Positions 1-12,652 of a stretch of DNA of 64,000 nt are shown here, one piece after another. Both the position numbers and the translations under genes were made by a program. This DNA is from Rhynochetos jubatus. Lineage: Eukaryota > Chordata > Aves > Eurypygiformes > Rhynochetidae. The notes under the pieces are model-generated. The model worked only from the letters and a program-made list of their open reading frames with translations, did not search any database and had not been told where the DNA came from. Where the stretch lies: the NCBI GenBank assembly GCA_027574665.1, contig CM050650.1, positions 50,327,304 through 50,391,303 of the forward strand. Reading direction: 5' to 3'. The number at the start of each line of letters is the position of its first letter. The first letter of the stretch is position 1.

Positions 1-3000
1 TACCTGTAGAATATCTTTCATATGCTGCATTACTAATACACAGTAACCTACACAGATATTAGTCCCTAATTCTTCTTACCCTAAGTGGCAATGAGATAGC
101 CAGAAGGAGTGTAGATGGCAAACTGATAACCGCTCCCTGATTTGTAAGTAATTCTGTCACTGGAGAGCATAGGGTACTGTTCTACACTCAGTATGTTTTC
201 CAGATTACTTTGTCGGTTAAGTGCCTCCTGTTTCAAAAATGAGATATACAAGCTGAGGCTTGTGGGTATAAATTGTCAGAGAAGCCATTAGAGCAGTTGA
301 GTCTCCCATATCCCAAAAGTTTCTGAAAAGCTTTGTAAAATAACTAAGAGTGCCTAGATAAAGCAGCTGTAGGACTTCTTTCTGGGCATGAATCTAGTTT
401 ATATCTGAAGTAGCTTCATATAGCAGTTTATGCTTCTCTTTCATGTTACAGTAACTATTAAAAATACAAAAAGTATCTGTAAAGCTATTTATTAGAGAAG
501 CTTTCTAAACTACCCTTAGATTTCATAAAGGATATATAACCAAATGCAGAGAGACAACATGCTGAAATCTACAACATTCTGTAATATAGTGTTAATAGAA
601 ATAAAGTCAGATTTTCTTTATGCCTACTTCAAATAACAACTTACATATGCCTATTTGCTAAATTCATTTCTTGATAAGATAAAGGGCAATTTAGGTTGCA
701 CTACTACAGCTCCATACTGCTACTATGAGAAAAACATTACTCTGGGAAAATAAAGGTTTTATAGGCAATATGTAGGTCATCTAAGAAATGAATGCCAATT
801 AAATCTTTATATTGCACAATACCACTATGTATTCTACAGATGTTTCATATTTTAAATAAATTCTATTTTATAGGCTATTAATCAAATACACTAGTCTTAA
901 TTTTATTGTCTCTTCAATTATAAAATTCCTTTAGGACTAAATAACAACTAATGATGTCTGCAAAAACTTTAATGATCGTCTAAAAACTAAACAAAATACA
1001 TTTAAAAGATTAGGTTTTTAATATAATGTTCACAATCTAGAAAGGCTAAAAGATATTTTAATCCATTGGAACAGAGTAGAGAGATAACTATGGCTATCTG
1101 ACAGCAGAAAACCCTTATTCCTACCTGCATCAATGAGCTATGCATTGTTGGACTACTTCACTGTAGGTATTATCCTATCCTGGTTTTCACATCAATGAAG
1201 AGAGAGACTCCTTCTCTTGGAGAGAAAAGGTTGAAATACTCCTCTTACTCCTAATCCTACTCCTCTATTTTTATCAAAATAAGAAGTAGTGATTTGAAGA
1301 TGCACAGAAACAGGGACAACAGTAACTGGTCTCACCAGTGTCAGTAAATCCACAGATGAGACTACTGTATGTGCATCACATGCAGAACTGTTCATTAAGA
1401 TTTTCAAGTTAAACACATGGCCATATTCAGTAAGTTTCTAATTTATACTATGTCAAATAAGAAACGGCAGCTAGGCCAAATGATTGCTTCTGCTTTTTGT
1501 TAGCTTATGTACAATGCATGTGACTGAACTATGAATTGGATTCCCTAATTAATGTTAGGTTATCTAAGTGTTTGACATATGACCTAGATGGCTTTAACTC
1601 ACTGGACTACTGGAAAATCAAAGGAAAACATTACACAAATGCTTTCCATACAAAAGCATAAGGATTTAGGACACTTTAGGATGCAATCAAAGGAGGTAAA
1701 AAGTGTTTAAAGGACACTCCCTGAACAATTTTGTTAACAGAGAAAAGGTAGTAAATAAATTCGAGGCCTACCTAGGTTCAAGAGATGACTAAAACAATCT
1801 AGCTGCCTGACATAGATGATGAGGTGAGGTCCCATTTCTTCCTTTCTATCTCCATGTGTGGCTGTGCCCTGCCTTTCTGTCCTTCTGTTTGGTCTGGTAC
1901 TGTCTTGATCCCTTGCTGATCAGTTGAGCTTACCAAACCATCAGAATCTTATATACCCTGCTGGTTTAGTGAGCAATGCTGTGTCTCAGGCTTAGCTGAG
2001 CAGTAGGACTTACCCAAGGGAAGCAGCAGGAGCCAGCAGGGGCAAATCAGCGTTTGACAGCTGCAAGCTATTTCATTGGCTCAATCATTTCATGAAACAC
2101 TATGGATCCTGGCTTATCCAGACAAGTCTACAGATCTGGGCCTGCTTGAAAGTAGTGGTTCCATGATCTTTAATGAGAGGTTTGTGCAGTGCTGGATCAT
2201 TCATCATTCATAACAGAATCCCTTCCAAACTAGTTACAAGGCATACCAGAAAGTTTCTATTATTGCCACCAAGGCCTCCACACAACCAAACCAGACTAGG
2301 AAAATTATGTGTTTTAAGCCAACAGATAATGAAAGAAGTACAGCAACTCAGGCAGTGCAGCATTGTGTGATACAAATGTCACACTTATTTCAGAAGAATC
2401 TGGGACAAAAGTTTTACTCCTTAGTGTCAAGGTTATTAACAAATCTATAAGATTATGTGAAATGAGCACCAATAGGATCCTGAGACTAGTTTGTTAAGGT
2501 TATTTTAGCACTTCAGATCTAAGCTTTATCATTTCTAACACCGAGATCTCACAAAATACCAGTGATTAAAACTGTCTAGTCAAAAAGAAACATACCCAGT
2601 AAAATTGTGAACCTGTGCATCAACCTCATCAACATTTTTGGCAAGGAAAAGATATTTTGTGTGCTAAAAGATCTTTCTAATAAAAAACAGCCTTTGGACA
2701 AACTCCTGATTTATGTAAATGAAAGAAAAAAACCCAATAAAACTAAAGGAGTTATCCATACAAACATCAATGGTCCAAAACAAATTCTATTTACTTTATG
2801 GTTTGTGGATTTTCACATGGCAGTACAATAAAAAGAATTAATTCTCTAGGTTTTCTGACTACGTAATACCTTCGTACTTAAAACATGCCTATAGAGACAG
2901 ACACAGATAGCTTTCTCAGGATGAACAGGAATATGTTGGAAACCTTAATATGAAACCTTAATTATTTAACATCAAATATAAACAATTGATGTTCTTAAAA

Positions 3001-3820
3001 ACCGAAATGGATCCTCTCAAAGCTTATGTCAAAGAAAGGTTTCACTGAAGTGAAATATATAGGTGATCCCTTCACACCAACTGAATCTACAAGAAAAATA
3101 TAGTTCTTCAAATGTTCCCTAATATACTGAAGCCAGGTTATGTGTTAATCACACATTATTATCTTCAGTATAATGCGTATTTATGGACAAACTAAACTGA
3201 GGATTTTTTTAATATGAAAATATTGGCTCATGTCATAGAATGTTTAAAATAAAATTTGGAATTAGCATTAATACATCAAACAAAAACTGCCTTGCCCTCA
3301 AAATTTCATCTTTAAATGATTAGACTTCACTTGACTTTATACATCTTGTGCTAATATGTCTTTATTCAAAAATAAGGTAATAAAAGTTTTTAAAAATATT
3401 ACTACTTAGCAATTTATTTGCATTAGCCTGAGTACAACTGTCTTTTAAGGCAGATTTAAAATCTGCAGTTTTTGGAGGCAATGTCACAATTCCCATTTAC
3501 TTCAATAAAATAAGGTTTGAGAATGAGGTCAAGAATACTGTGACAACTCAAAGAAACTTCATCGTTTTCCCCAATGTAGATAATAGCACTGCTAGCATGG
3601 CAAATAACCGCGTGTTTATTTTTCTAAAATTCCATCTACTTGCTTGAAAAACAGGTTGCAACACGATTGTCACAAAGGCGAAGTCAGAATATTTTGAAAC
3701 AGTTGCATTTTATCCAGTGAAAGTATGAGCAGAAAGGAAGCATTCTTACTCCTCGACTAAGTCTATTAAAAGAATGCTAAAGAGAACAGAGCATGCAGAT
3801 CATCTGGAGAATTCAGAACT
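1..3820. other. AT-rich intronic DNA without recognised features
   Basis: No open frame here resembles a known protein, and both strands are dense in stops. About 1800-2360 is somewhat less AT-rich and may hold an old unrecognised repeat. About 3455-3525 weakly resembles an ancient amniote dispersed repeat. By position relative to the PACRG exon this belongs to the intron downstream of it. Confidence 0.5.
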
Positions 3821-3823
3821 TAA

Positions 3824-4096
3824 AGTGATTAATTAGACCTTATTTTGTCTCGAGCAGATTTACTAAGCTTTTTTCAACTTAGCCCCATTGTTTGTAATTA
3901 CCAAAATCACACCTCCATTGGCTGGTCTTAGTTGCTTCATGCATGAACAGCAATCTGATTGAGCACCCTTGTTAGGATTTCATTCGTCATTGTAATTAGC
4001 CATAATCATAGCCTTCCTGGGTGCATGAGAATGTGCAAACGACCGATTCACAACCCCAACCTATTTGAATATGAATCTTCTCAGTAAGTAGCAATA
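3824..4096. promoter_or_regulatory. Candidate conserved noncoding element (homeodomain/SOX-like sites)
   Basis: A block of about 270 bases has the mixed composition typical of vertebrate enhancers rather than of repeats. It holds three TAATTA homeodomain cores (3830-3835, 3895-3900, 3993-3998) and a SOX-type CATTGTT at 3886-3892. There is no coding potential and no recognised repeat. It ends about 370 bases before a CpG island. Regulatory function is inference from composition and site clustering; conservation has not been tested. Confidence 0.35.
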
Positions 4097-4467
4097 AAAT
4101 AGTGGAAACAAAGCAGTTTCTCTAGGGAATTTTGTAAAGCATCCCTGTCTCTAATTCTCTCCCCTTAAAAACGTTCCCTTTTTAGTATCTGAATTCTGTT
4201 TGCTAAAACAAGGCTTGCTTAATGAAGACAATGGCTTATTATTTCTTTAAGTGGCACAGCAGGGCCCAAGTATTACAGTCCCGGCTCTTTCAGCCTCTGC
4301 CAAGGACACAAGGAACAAAGGGGCAGGCAGTAACGCGAGGCAAATAGACCTCTCCTAACACTGCCGTTTGTGAGCACTTTCCCCAGAGCAGCACCCAGGT
4401 CTCGGCTATTCTGGAACTCAAAGACAGGGTCTTTTTCTCCTCATTCCCGTAAATGACTCACACATTG

Positions 4468-4676
4468 CGAAAGGCCTCATCGCCGCAGCCCCCGCCCCAG
4501 CCGGGGCGAGCGGGGCCAAGGGCAGGAGGGGCGGCGCGGCCGGCCCCACCGCAAACGCGTTCGTAGTGAGCCACCTAACGGCGGCGGCACGGCCGCTCCC
4601 GCCCCTGCCGGCCGGAGCGCTGGGGCCCGGCCCACAGCCGAATCTACTCTGCCGGGGCGCGGAACGACGTGGGAAA
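4468..4676. promoter_or_regulatory. Small CpG island
   Basis: In an otherwise AT-rich region this stretch is strongly GC-rich: I count 27 CpG dinucleotides in the 180 bases 4501-4680. A shallower GC-enriched shoulder begins near 4260. An AP-1-like TGACTCA (minus strand) lies at its left edge near 4454-4460, and there are several G-run clusters. Avian CpG islands usually mark promoters. It lies about 21 kb downstream of the PACRG exon in the direction of transcription, so it is not the expected PACRG/PRKN shared promoter. An alternative promoter, a promoter of an unannotated RNA, or a CpG-rich remnant are all possible. The 76-codon open frame across it on the minus strand looks like a by-product of GC content. 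Confidence 0.75.
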
Positions 4677-4807
4677 ACATCAGTTTGGAGGACTGCAGCT
4701 CTGGCACGGGGATCTAGTTAATTTTTTTAACATGGTTAGCAGTATGTCGGTAAGAAGACGTCTCGTAGGCACATTGATTGTCAAATATAAAGGATTATTA
4801 GTCAAGG

Positions 4808-4864
4808 TCACAGAATCACAGAATGGTTTGGGTCGGAAGGAACCTTAAAGATCATCTAGTCTCT
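4808..4864 (-). mobile_element. CR1 LINE 3'-terminal fragment
   Basis: About 57 bases match the extreme 3' end of avian CR1 in reverse orientation: the octamer-type tail at the left (TCACAGAATCACAGAATGG), then the GGAACCTTAAAGATCATCTAG block. Such tail-only copies are the usual outcome of 5'-truncated CR1 insertion. It lies about 130 bases from the CpG island. Confidence 0.85.
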
Positions 4865-7800
4865 GCGCTGAAATGAAATTTTGATTTGTATGATCCCAAA
4901 ACCTGCCTGTCACGAATAATGAATGTGAACTGAGTTTTTGTTTATTGAGGAAATAATAATATGTAAATACAGCTTGGGATATCTCATAGTATTTACAGGC
5001 TTGCAGTTTTGTTAATACATCTAATTCTGCAATTACATTACTTTCATTGAATGCAACATGTCAAGTTAGTTTATTTTCTTACTACAGTTGCTTGTTTCTA
5101 GTTCCTCCAATTTAACAGCACAGACATGTCATGATAATTTATTTGCACATATTCAACTAACAGTATTATCAATAATGTTAATTATCCTAATAAACTATAG
5201 ATTAAGTAAAAAAAAAAAAAAGAAGCAGAAAGTCCCTTCAAATGATCATGAAACTAAAGTCACAGTATTAAACTTGATTTCAATGGAAGATAAAGTTATA
5301 AAATATTTTTGATTTACAGGTCGCTTTACCTAGATAGCAGAAATGGAAGGTCCAAGTGCTTCCCACTTAAAATCTTGAGTCAGCGATTGTTAATTGCTGT
5401 AACTAACATAATACCTATTTCCTCTCCACAATAACACGTCTAACACATTCATGGAAAAAAACCCAGAAAGCTCAGGATTTATTGCAACTCATAAATGTGG
5501 TATCTACTCGATTACATACCAAACAATTTTGTAGATTGATCTGTATTACTTTTAGAAATCTTGCTAAATGTTGGGGTGGGAGGCTTGACACTTGCAGTGT
5601 TTCTGAGGAAACAATTAATTTCAGTGCTAAGCTATGCTTTCAGGGGAACTGGGGAAATGTATGGCCAGACCATCCTGAAGAAATTGCAGCATGGAAGAGA
5701 TGCAAATTAAATCCTGCTAAATGCTGCTCTGCCATACTAACTCAGAAAATTGTTCCATAGCAACCATTTCCCTGTCAACCTTCTCAGTCCATGCTGAAGA
5801 ATCTTTCCCAGATGCTGAAAAAAACCAGAACTGTTTGAATCAGAGTAGCAAATACTTTTAAAGTAACAATGTTTAGCAAGCTGCCGCATAAAGGCACTTG
5901 GTAACACTGAGGTTTATATCCCCTCAGTCTTTTCCAGTACCACAGAACAAGCGGAAATCAGAGAAGCAAATAGGATACTCGAAGTTTTGTGACAGGAGCT
6001 GTTGCAGTTGCTCTCCTGTTTCATCCTTTTGGGTACATGACCGTATGTTGCCTGTTGCTGCGAAACACTCCAAGGGTATTTGTAGTCTGAAATCACCCTT
6101 AGAAACCTAGCAAGATTGCAAGATCACATCCTGCCTTTCAGTAAACAACCATGCTGAATAATCCCCTTACCTTAATTAGGCAAACGTTTAACAATAGAGA
6201 CAGGCCATTCAGAGAAGTGTTGCTACTTTCTTTGGGTTCCGTTTTATTGGTCAGAAACAAGTTTCTGACACCTCTACAGCATGCTCCTCCAAGTAACTTC
6301 TGGTAAAGGAAATAGGCCAAATAGATTCTTCTCAGCTCAGTGAGATTTGTGTCACTCTTTTACATCACTTTTTCATTTAGATTTTAGGACTTCATCCTTC
6401 ATGTCTGAATGATGTTTTGGGTAATCACCAGAGAAAAAACACTTTAAATTCTTTATAGAGGTATACGTAAGAGCATAGTCCACTTAAACTGAAAGGTAGT
6501 AAGTGGAAGAATATATTTTAGCTCATTACATAGAATAGAATTGGTTAAATTATATCAATATAGAATAAGATGCAAACTATTAATGAATTATTATTTTATT
6601 ATAAACTGTTCCATATACATCTATCATGACAATATTTCTCCAGAATATTTTAATGCTTTTTTGCATCAAAAGTTATCAAAATATCCCATGCTATCGATAT
6701 AAAAAGTGTGTAGTGTGGGATTTGCATATTCTATTCAAATAAGATTAGAGTTACCATCAAAAGAAAAATCTTGGCATGTTTGTGAAGTATTCTTCCTATG
6801 CACTATGCATAATTTTTCTCAGAAAGATGAAATACTTGTTATGAGTGATATTCCACACCACCTTCTCCCTAAATATTGAGTTCCTGCTGCAATGGATGTC
6901 TGTTTGTTAAGAAACAGTTTCTGATGTCTTAGTATATTTTTCCATATAATGTATGATAGATTCACTTTTGCTTTACTGCTGGTTTTCCCACCACTACGTG
7001 GCTACTGAAAATTTCTGATATTCAGTGTTTCGGTTGCTATTAGAAGCTTTTCTGTAAAGTTTATTAACTAAGTTAGAATGAAATTTAGATAACTTTGCTT
7101 CATTATTCTGTGATTTTTTTTATGTAAGTCCAGTCAACTGAGAGCATGCAGCCTTACCTGGAAATCAGAACAGAGATCATATTCTGAGCTAACTGTAAAA
7201 ATACATATATTTTATATAACTATATATATACACATAAATATATTTACATGTATGTTTAATTATTTGAGCCTCTTCTCAGTTGCAGTTATTCCAGACAAAG
7301 TGTTTTTCCAAACCACAGATTCCATGGGATTATATTTTTGACCAGAACCTTTGAGTAGCCCTTTGGTTGCATAAACACAACACTGCACAGTCTGCTTTCT
7401 AGTCTTGGTTGCATAAAAATGAGATTTTGTATCAATTTTATTTTTTGTTGTATATTCATGTCAGACTTTAACTGGCTCATTTTCCATTGGATTGCTATAT
7501 GGCAATGTATTCACTGCCCTGTGCAGACAAGGAACTGTGATTATACACACAGGTATAGTCAGAATACCTGAGTTTAAGTTTGCCATGGTTCAAGACAGGA
7601 GTCACATATTTCCTTTTCTTACTAAAATGCATCCAATTGAGAATAATTGAGTCATAAACAAATGTATTGGTTCTTGAATCCATTGAAATAAAACCCAAAA
7701 CATTCCTACTGATATCATGGGAGTAAGATTAGGCTTCAAACTATTAAAAGGCATGGATAATAACTGCTTACTTAGGGTTATTTTCTCAATACATATTGAT

Positions 7801-10036
7801 GCACAATGTTTCATAGCTCTATAACAAGTTTAAGATATATAAACTAGTCTTTTTATAAAGAGATGAAAACATTGGATTTTGGGTTTTAAGAGGTTTTTTT
7901 ATGTAAGAGGTAGAGATTTTTAATTTTTTTCTTAAATAAGATAACCCAGTATTCACCTATGCAGAAATAGTATGGGGGGCTTTTTGTTTTTTTTTTCTTC
8001 AAAATGTATCTAGCAAATTCAGTATGCTGGAATTAGGTTACAAATAGCTAAAATATGGCATTACAACAGAAACTGGCTTAAACCTTCCATTCTAGAATAC
8101 TTTCAGTCTGTGTCTACACTGCACAGTGTAGGATAGAAAAATATTATATATTTATCGTTAAGATATAGGTACAGGTACAATAGGCAGACAAATACCGTAG
8201 TCAAAAATTACAGGACAGTTCTGAAGTTGCACCACTGAGCACTATAATCTTAGGAAAAGTAACTTGTACTTGCTGCACAATCTAAAATGTGATCTTTGGT
8301 TTTTACAATGTCATAGAGTTTTTAACTATAGAATCAACCCTCCTTCCCTCAACAGGATTGATTTACATATTCTCTAGATGGATCTTACCCAGAGAAGAAA
8401 TATGGTGTAAGTTTATTTGCAGCCTGGTGTCTGTGAAACCTATGACTTTGTGGCTACAGCAGCTGAAAGGTGCATTCTTACTAAGAAAGAACAAGAAAAG
8501 GAAGGAACTGGTGTGTTTGAAAGGTGTGCTGGAGAACCCTGGATGCCCTCTTTCTGCCTCTGACAAAAATCTAATGTCTAAGTCCACAGAGTATTTTACT
8601 TCAAGATTTTCATACATCCACTTAAATGTCCAATCCTCATTTTCCAGGGATCGTACTTCCGAGTATTGCATCTGATTTGCAGAAGTGTCACGTAGAAAAA
8701 TAAATAGGATTTGGTTTGCTTTGGTTTTCAAAGGGAAAGATTGTTTCAGGTCTGGCTGGAAAGTACTTTTTCTAGGTTTTTAACTAAAACCTTTGTTTCA
8801 TTTTACTGAAAAGTATACTTTGATTCTAAGCAAGTTTAAAACATTTAATTTAAAAACTTGAAGACTAGTTTTTAAAGTCTTTCAATTAGAACCTTCATAA
8901 AAAATGCATAAGTCAGCAGGAGCTGCATTTTGAACAGATAAAATAAATAAAATTCAGGAATCTGAACAGTCAGGTCTTAGAATAAAATTATCAGCTCCTA
9001 ATTAATCACTAAATTATGAAAATACTTATCAGGGTTAGGTTAGATTTAGAAATCTAATACAAAGTCTCCCTGTGTAACCTTTCTCTTTATCTGCAAGACA
9101 GGTTTAATTGCATAAACAAACTGATGAACATTTATGAGGTGATCTGATATTGCACTGAGAGCACTATAAAAAGCACAGATTAAGAATATATAAGCCAACA
9201 TATTTTTCATGCAATGTTCCTAGGGACCACTGATTTGATATTTTATATTTTAAAATTTTATCCATGTGTAAAATGGATTTAAGATCTCTTCCCTTCCTCT
9301 GTTACTTCTTCCGACTTTACTGCTGCAGCTCACGCTCCCTTCAGTTGCATCAGTGCAAACTCTACTTGAGTCACTTTTACAGCCTAATTCTACATGACAG
9401 GTACTGTTAAAATTCTTCTACTTTCATTTAAATCACATGAAATCTAGAGGCCCAAATCACTTTTTACAATGTCAATAGATTAACCATAGTAATTTTAAAC
9501 GTTTCTGGCTTTCCTGCATAAAGAAGGGATTTTCTTCAGTAATCCGCATCAATTTCAAAGTCTTCAAGGAGAATCAGACTGACAGAAGTTTAGAGAGCTG
9601 CTACAGTTTGTTGACTGTAGGATCTAAAGTTAAATGTATTTTTACATTTAGCATCTATTTACGGTAAACTGAAAATGAATACAAACCTCAGACATTTTAT
9701 AAATGCAATTTTAAATTGACCTGATATGGCTGGAAAGTTTTAACAATTATGTACAGAATATATGTATATGTATGTATTAATACTGCACATGGAAGAAATG
9801 CAGTTTCAACTTAAGAAATGTTAAGAATATAATAAAGCAATTTAAGTCCATTAACAGCATTCAAAGTGGTACCATTACTTTTGTGCCTCAGTTTCTTTAT
9901 CTGTAAAACATTGTAGTGAAACATCTATGTTTCAGAAGCACTGGGAAGTCTCATTCATTAAGCAGTAGTACGTTTTGATATTTTCAAAAGAAAGGTAATG
10001 CAATAATACAAAATAATAGATTAATCAATATATTTT
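4865..10036. other. AT-rich intronic DNA, mostly featureless
   Basis: No gene recognised. It contains short A- and T-runs (for example near 5209-5221 and 7990) and an AT alternating stretch at about 7195-7250. Overlapping frames of about 120 codons on both strands at 8289-8731 show no domain, splice context or codon pattern that I recognise. Around 9881-9990 there is a segment resembling the old MIR/L2-type repeat core. Confidence 0.45.
9881..9990. repeat. Possible ancient MIR/L2-like repeat fragment
   Basis: The string TGTGCCTCAGTTTCTTTATC at 9891-9910, followed by TGTAAAAC, closely resembles the motif shared by old amniote MIR/L2-type repeats in antisense. The rest is too diverged for me to place, so class and limits are approximate. 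Confidence 0.35.
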
Positions 10037-10620
10037 CATAGAATCATAGAATAATTTATTTTGGAAGAGACCTCTCGAGATTGTCTCAATTCCCTGCCCA
10101 AAACATGGATAACTAATTTTCTGCTATCCAACTGGAATTTCCCCTATTGCAAATTGTGACTGCTGCCTCTTGTCCTTTTGTTGTGCACTTCTGAAAAGTG
10201 TCTGGCTCTGTCTCCTCCATAACACCCCTTTAGGCACAGGAAGGCTGCAATTATATCTCCCTTAGCCTTCTCTTGCCCAGGCTAACCCAACCCAGCTCCT
10301 TCAGTGTCTCCTCATACGTCATGTGTTGCAGTCCCTTGGTATCTTGGTGGCTTTACCGCTTGACCCTCTCCAGTATGCCGACATTTCTGTGGGCCCAAAA
10401 CCAGGCACAGCACTCCAAATGCAGCCTTATGACTACTAAGGAAAAGGGAATAATCCTTTGCCTCAGTTCCCTGCCTTTATATTGTTAATCATCTCATCTA
10501 ATATGCGGTTAGACTTCAGTGCTGCAAGGGTGCACAGCTGAGTCATGATGACCTTACTGTCCAGGACCCACAGGTCCTTTCTGCACAAGTGCTACTAGCC
10601 AGTCCATCATTCTTTGACAT
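10037..10620 (-). mobile_element. CR1 LINE 3' fragment, diverged
   Basis: It starts at the left with the CR1 tail (CATAGAATCATAGAATAA) and continues through the reverse complement of the 3' UTR and the C-terminal part of the reverse-transcriptase frame. Recognisable landmarks are the blocks for 'cctcttgtcc', 'ccagtatgcc', 'gcacagcactcca' and 'ccaggacccacaggtcc'. It is heavily mutated with no usable reading frame; a 71-codon open frame at 10273-10488 is on the wrong strand. It is 5'-truncated, as is normal for CR1. Confidence 0.85.
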
Positions 10621-12584
10621 GTCCTTTAATTCAATTTCACCAAAAAGAAACCTGTCAAATTTTGGACTTCAAAAATCAAACTCTCTTGGAGTCACAAAGC
10701 ATAAACTATAGTAAAACACATGTTAGAAAACCCCAACCAAAACCATCTGAAAAACAAACTAAGAACTAATAAATAAATGTATAAAGACAAATTGGAAATA
10801 TGATAAAATGCCAGTACAAAATGTTTATGGAAACTCAAAATGATCGGGGATCTCAGACTGTCATTTAGAAAGGCAAGGGCTTTGGTGAGAAAGTAAATCC
10901 CATCTTTGTTATAGTTTTCAAAATATAATGTAAACGCAAGATATAAACCCAAAGACTTTCTGGTTTCTAGCAACAAAAAATTAAGTACCAACAGCAGTAA
11001 ACGATGTAGGGAAAAAAAAGAGAGAATATTCTGGAATAAGCTCACAAACTAAACCAGATGGTGGCAGTTTAAAGAAGTACAGAGTGGTTAATGTGCTAGA
11101 AAACATTTACACTGTAATTAATAGCAAGAACTGGTCCAAAGATCTAATGAACAGGAAATGTCATAATCTTCCAGAAATTATAGAACAACAGTTATTACAC
11201 CTCTAGTTGGTAAATATGTTGAAACTTTTTAAAAAATATAGTAATAAGTACTCAGATCAACATTTTACAGGATATAACACTTTTTGCTATGGATGAATGA
11301 ATGTTTTGATCTTATTAGAATTCTTGGAAGATCAATGAAATTGTAGGCAACTGAGAAACATTTGATATTATAAGCTGAACTTTATTTAGAAGGACTTTCT
11401 TTAGAAGGTCATTAAAATGGCTTTGTCATGGTTCTTCATAAAAAAGTTGCATTTATTGGGGAATAGGATAAAGATTTCTATGAGAAACATACCTCCCTGC
11501 CATGTTTAAAGTTACAAATAAATAGGAATAAAAAGTCAGTACTGTTAGTAGAAAATAATTGGCTCACTAAATCTGCTTGAGATAGATAGACTTAAATGGG
11601 AATTTGTGAACAAAGAATGTGGCTATTTAACAACTTTACCAAGTATTACAAGTATTCTGCAACAAGTACTGACCAAATAACAGGACTCAGGCACGATGCT
11701 TTGCTGAATGACTGTAAACAATTCCAAACAGAGGCATGATATTTCTTGGTAGGTTCTGGGTAGGTGATGTTAGCTTCTATTGCTTTAGTGAAATTTTTAA
11801 TGTATGGTAGGACATGGAAGACCTAGTTCAAATCTCTTTCATATAAGGTCAGTTGAGATCAGACATAACTAAGTTTTAAAAATTCCTCTGGAAATAAAAG
11901 GCAGTAAGTTTTATCTAGATAATATTTTAGAGGTTTATCCTGTTATGTCACGCTTTTCATTATCTGCAGGTAAGAATGACCATATAAATGAAGAGATATC
12001 TTATCTGATACAAAAATATCAATGTTTTAAAAATAAAAACTTAGAAAAACCACTCTAATGTGCTTGCGTACTTTATCTTCTACCCTGTGTAAGGACAGGG
12101 GAGTAGTTTTGACTTCCTTACAGAAGTAACAGCAGTGTAAAAAGCTGCCATTTTATAATGAAATATACATGGCTACAGAATTCATTATTAAAGCACAGAA
12201 AACATACTTCACCATTAGAGAGAACTCACTTTTACATTTTAAGGTTTATCAGCAAAGTTCTTTGATAAAATAAAAGAACAGCACAAATCTAGCTATCACG
12301 GCATGTATTTGCAATCTTTAAATTTTCATCAAATAACCCAATGGTAACCAATAACTGGATTTCTGGACCATAACTGGTGTACATCTAAAAATATTACCAT
12401 ATTAAGTGATATCACCACCTTAAGTTATAATGTTTCAAAAACCCAGATTAATGACCTAGGACCCAAACTACATAAATAACAACTACCTGGAGAAAAGGCA
12501 TGGGGCTGAAGTTCTTGCTCTCTGTGATTGTTAGTATTGATGGTTACTAGCTATGTCTAACAAATGTGTCAGGAAGTGGTCAAG
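10621..12584. other. AT-rich intronic DNA without recognised features
   Basis: There are no convincing coding regions, repeats or regulatory clusters. The minus-strand open frame at 10692-11045 is low-complexity and resembles nothing I know. Confidence 0.5.
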
Positions 12585-12652
12585 CAGTTGGACTAGATGA
12601 CCATTGTAGATCCCTTCTAACTGACCTATTCTATTCTATTCTATTCTATTCC
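12585..12652 (+). mobile_element. CR1 LINE 3' tail ending in a CTATT pentamer array
   Basis: The phrase GTTGGACTAGATGACC, followed by a 'gatcccttctaac' block, is the CR1 3' end in sense orientation. Instead of the usual ATTCTATG octamers it ends in five CTATT units (12626-12650). It may begin slightly earlier, but the 5' portion is not recognisable. Confidence 0.75.

Noticed and set aside
4477..4707. 76-codon minus-strand frame across the CpG island
   Set aside because: Arg/Pro/Gly/Ala-rich composition is what GC-rich noncoding DNA yields; no family resemblance.
8289..8731. Overlapping 128-codon (plus) and 122-codon (minus) open frames
   Set aside because: They share the same bases on opposite strands, have no known domain, no supporting splice or promoter context and no codon pattern. 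They are likely chance frames in a stop-poor patch.
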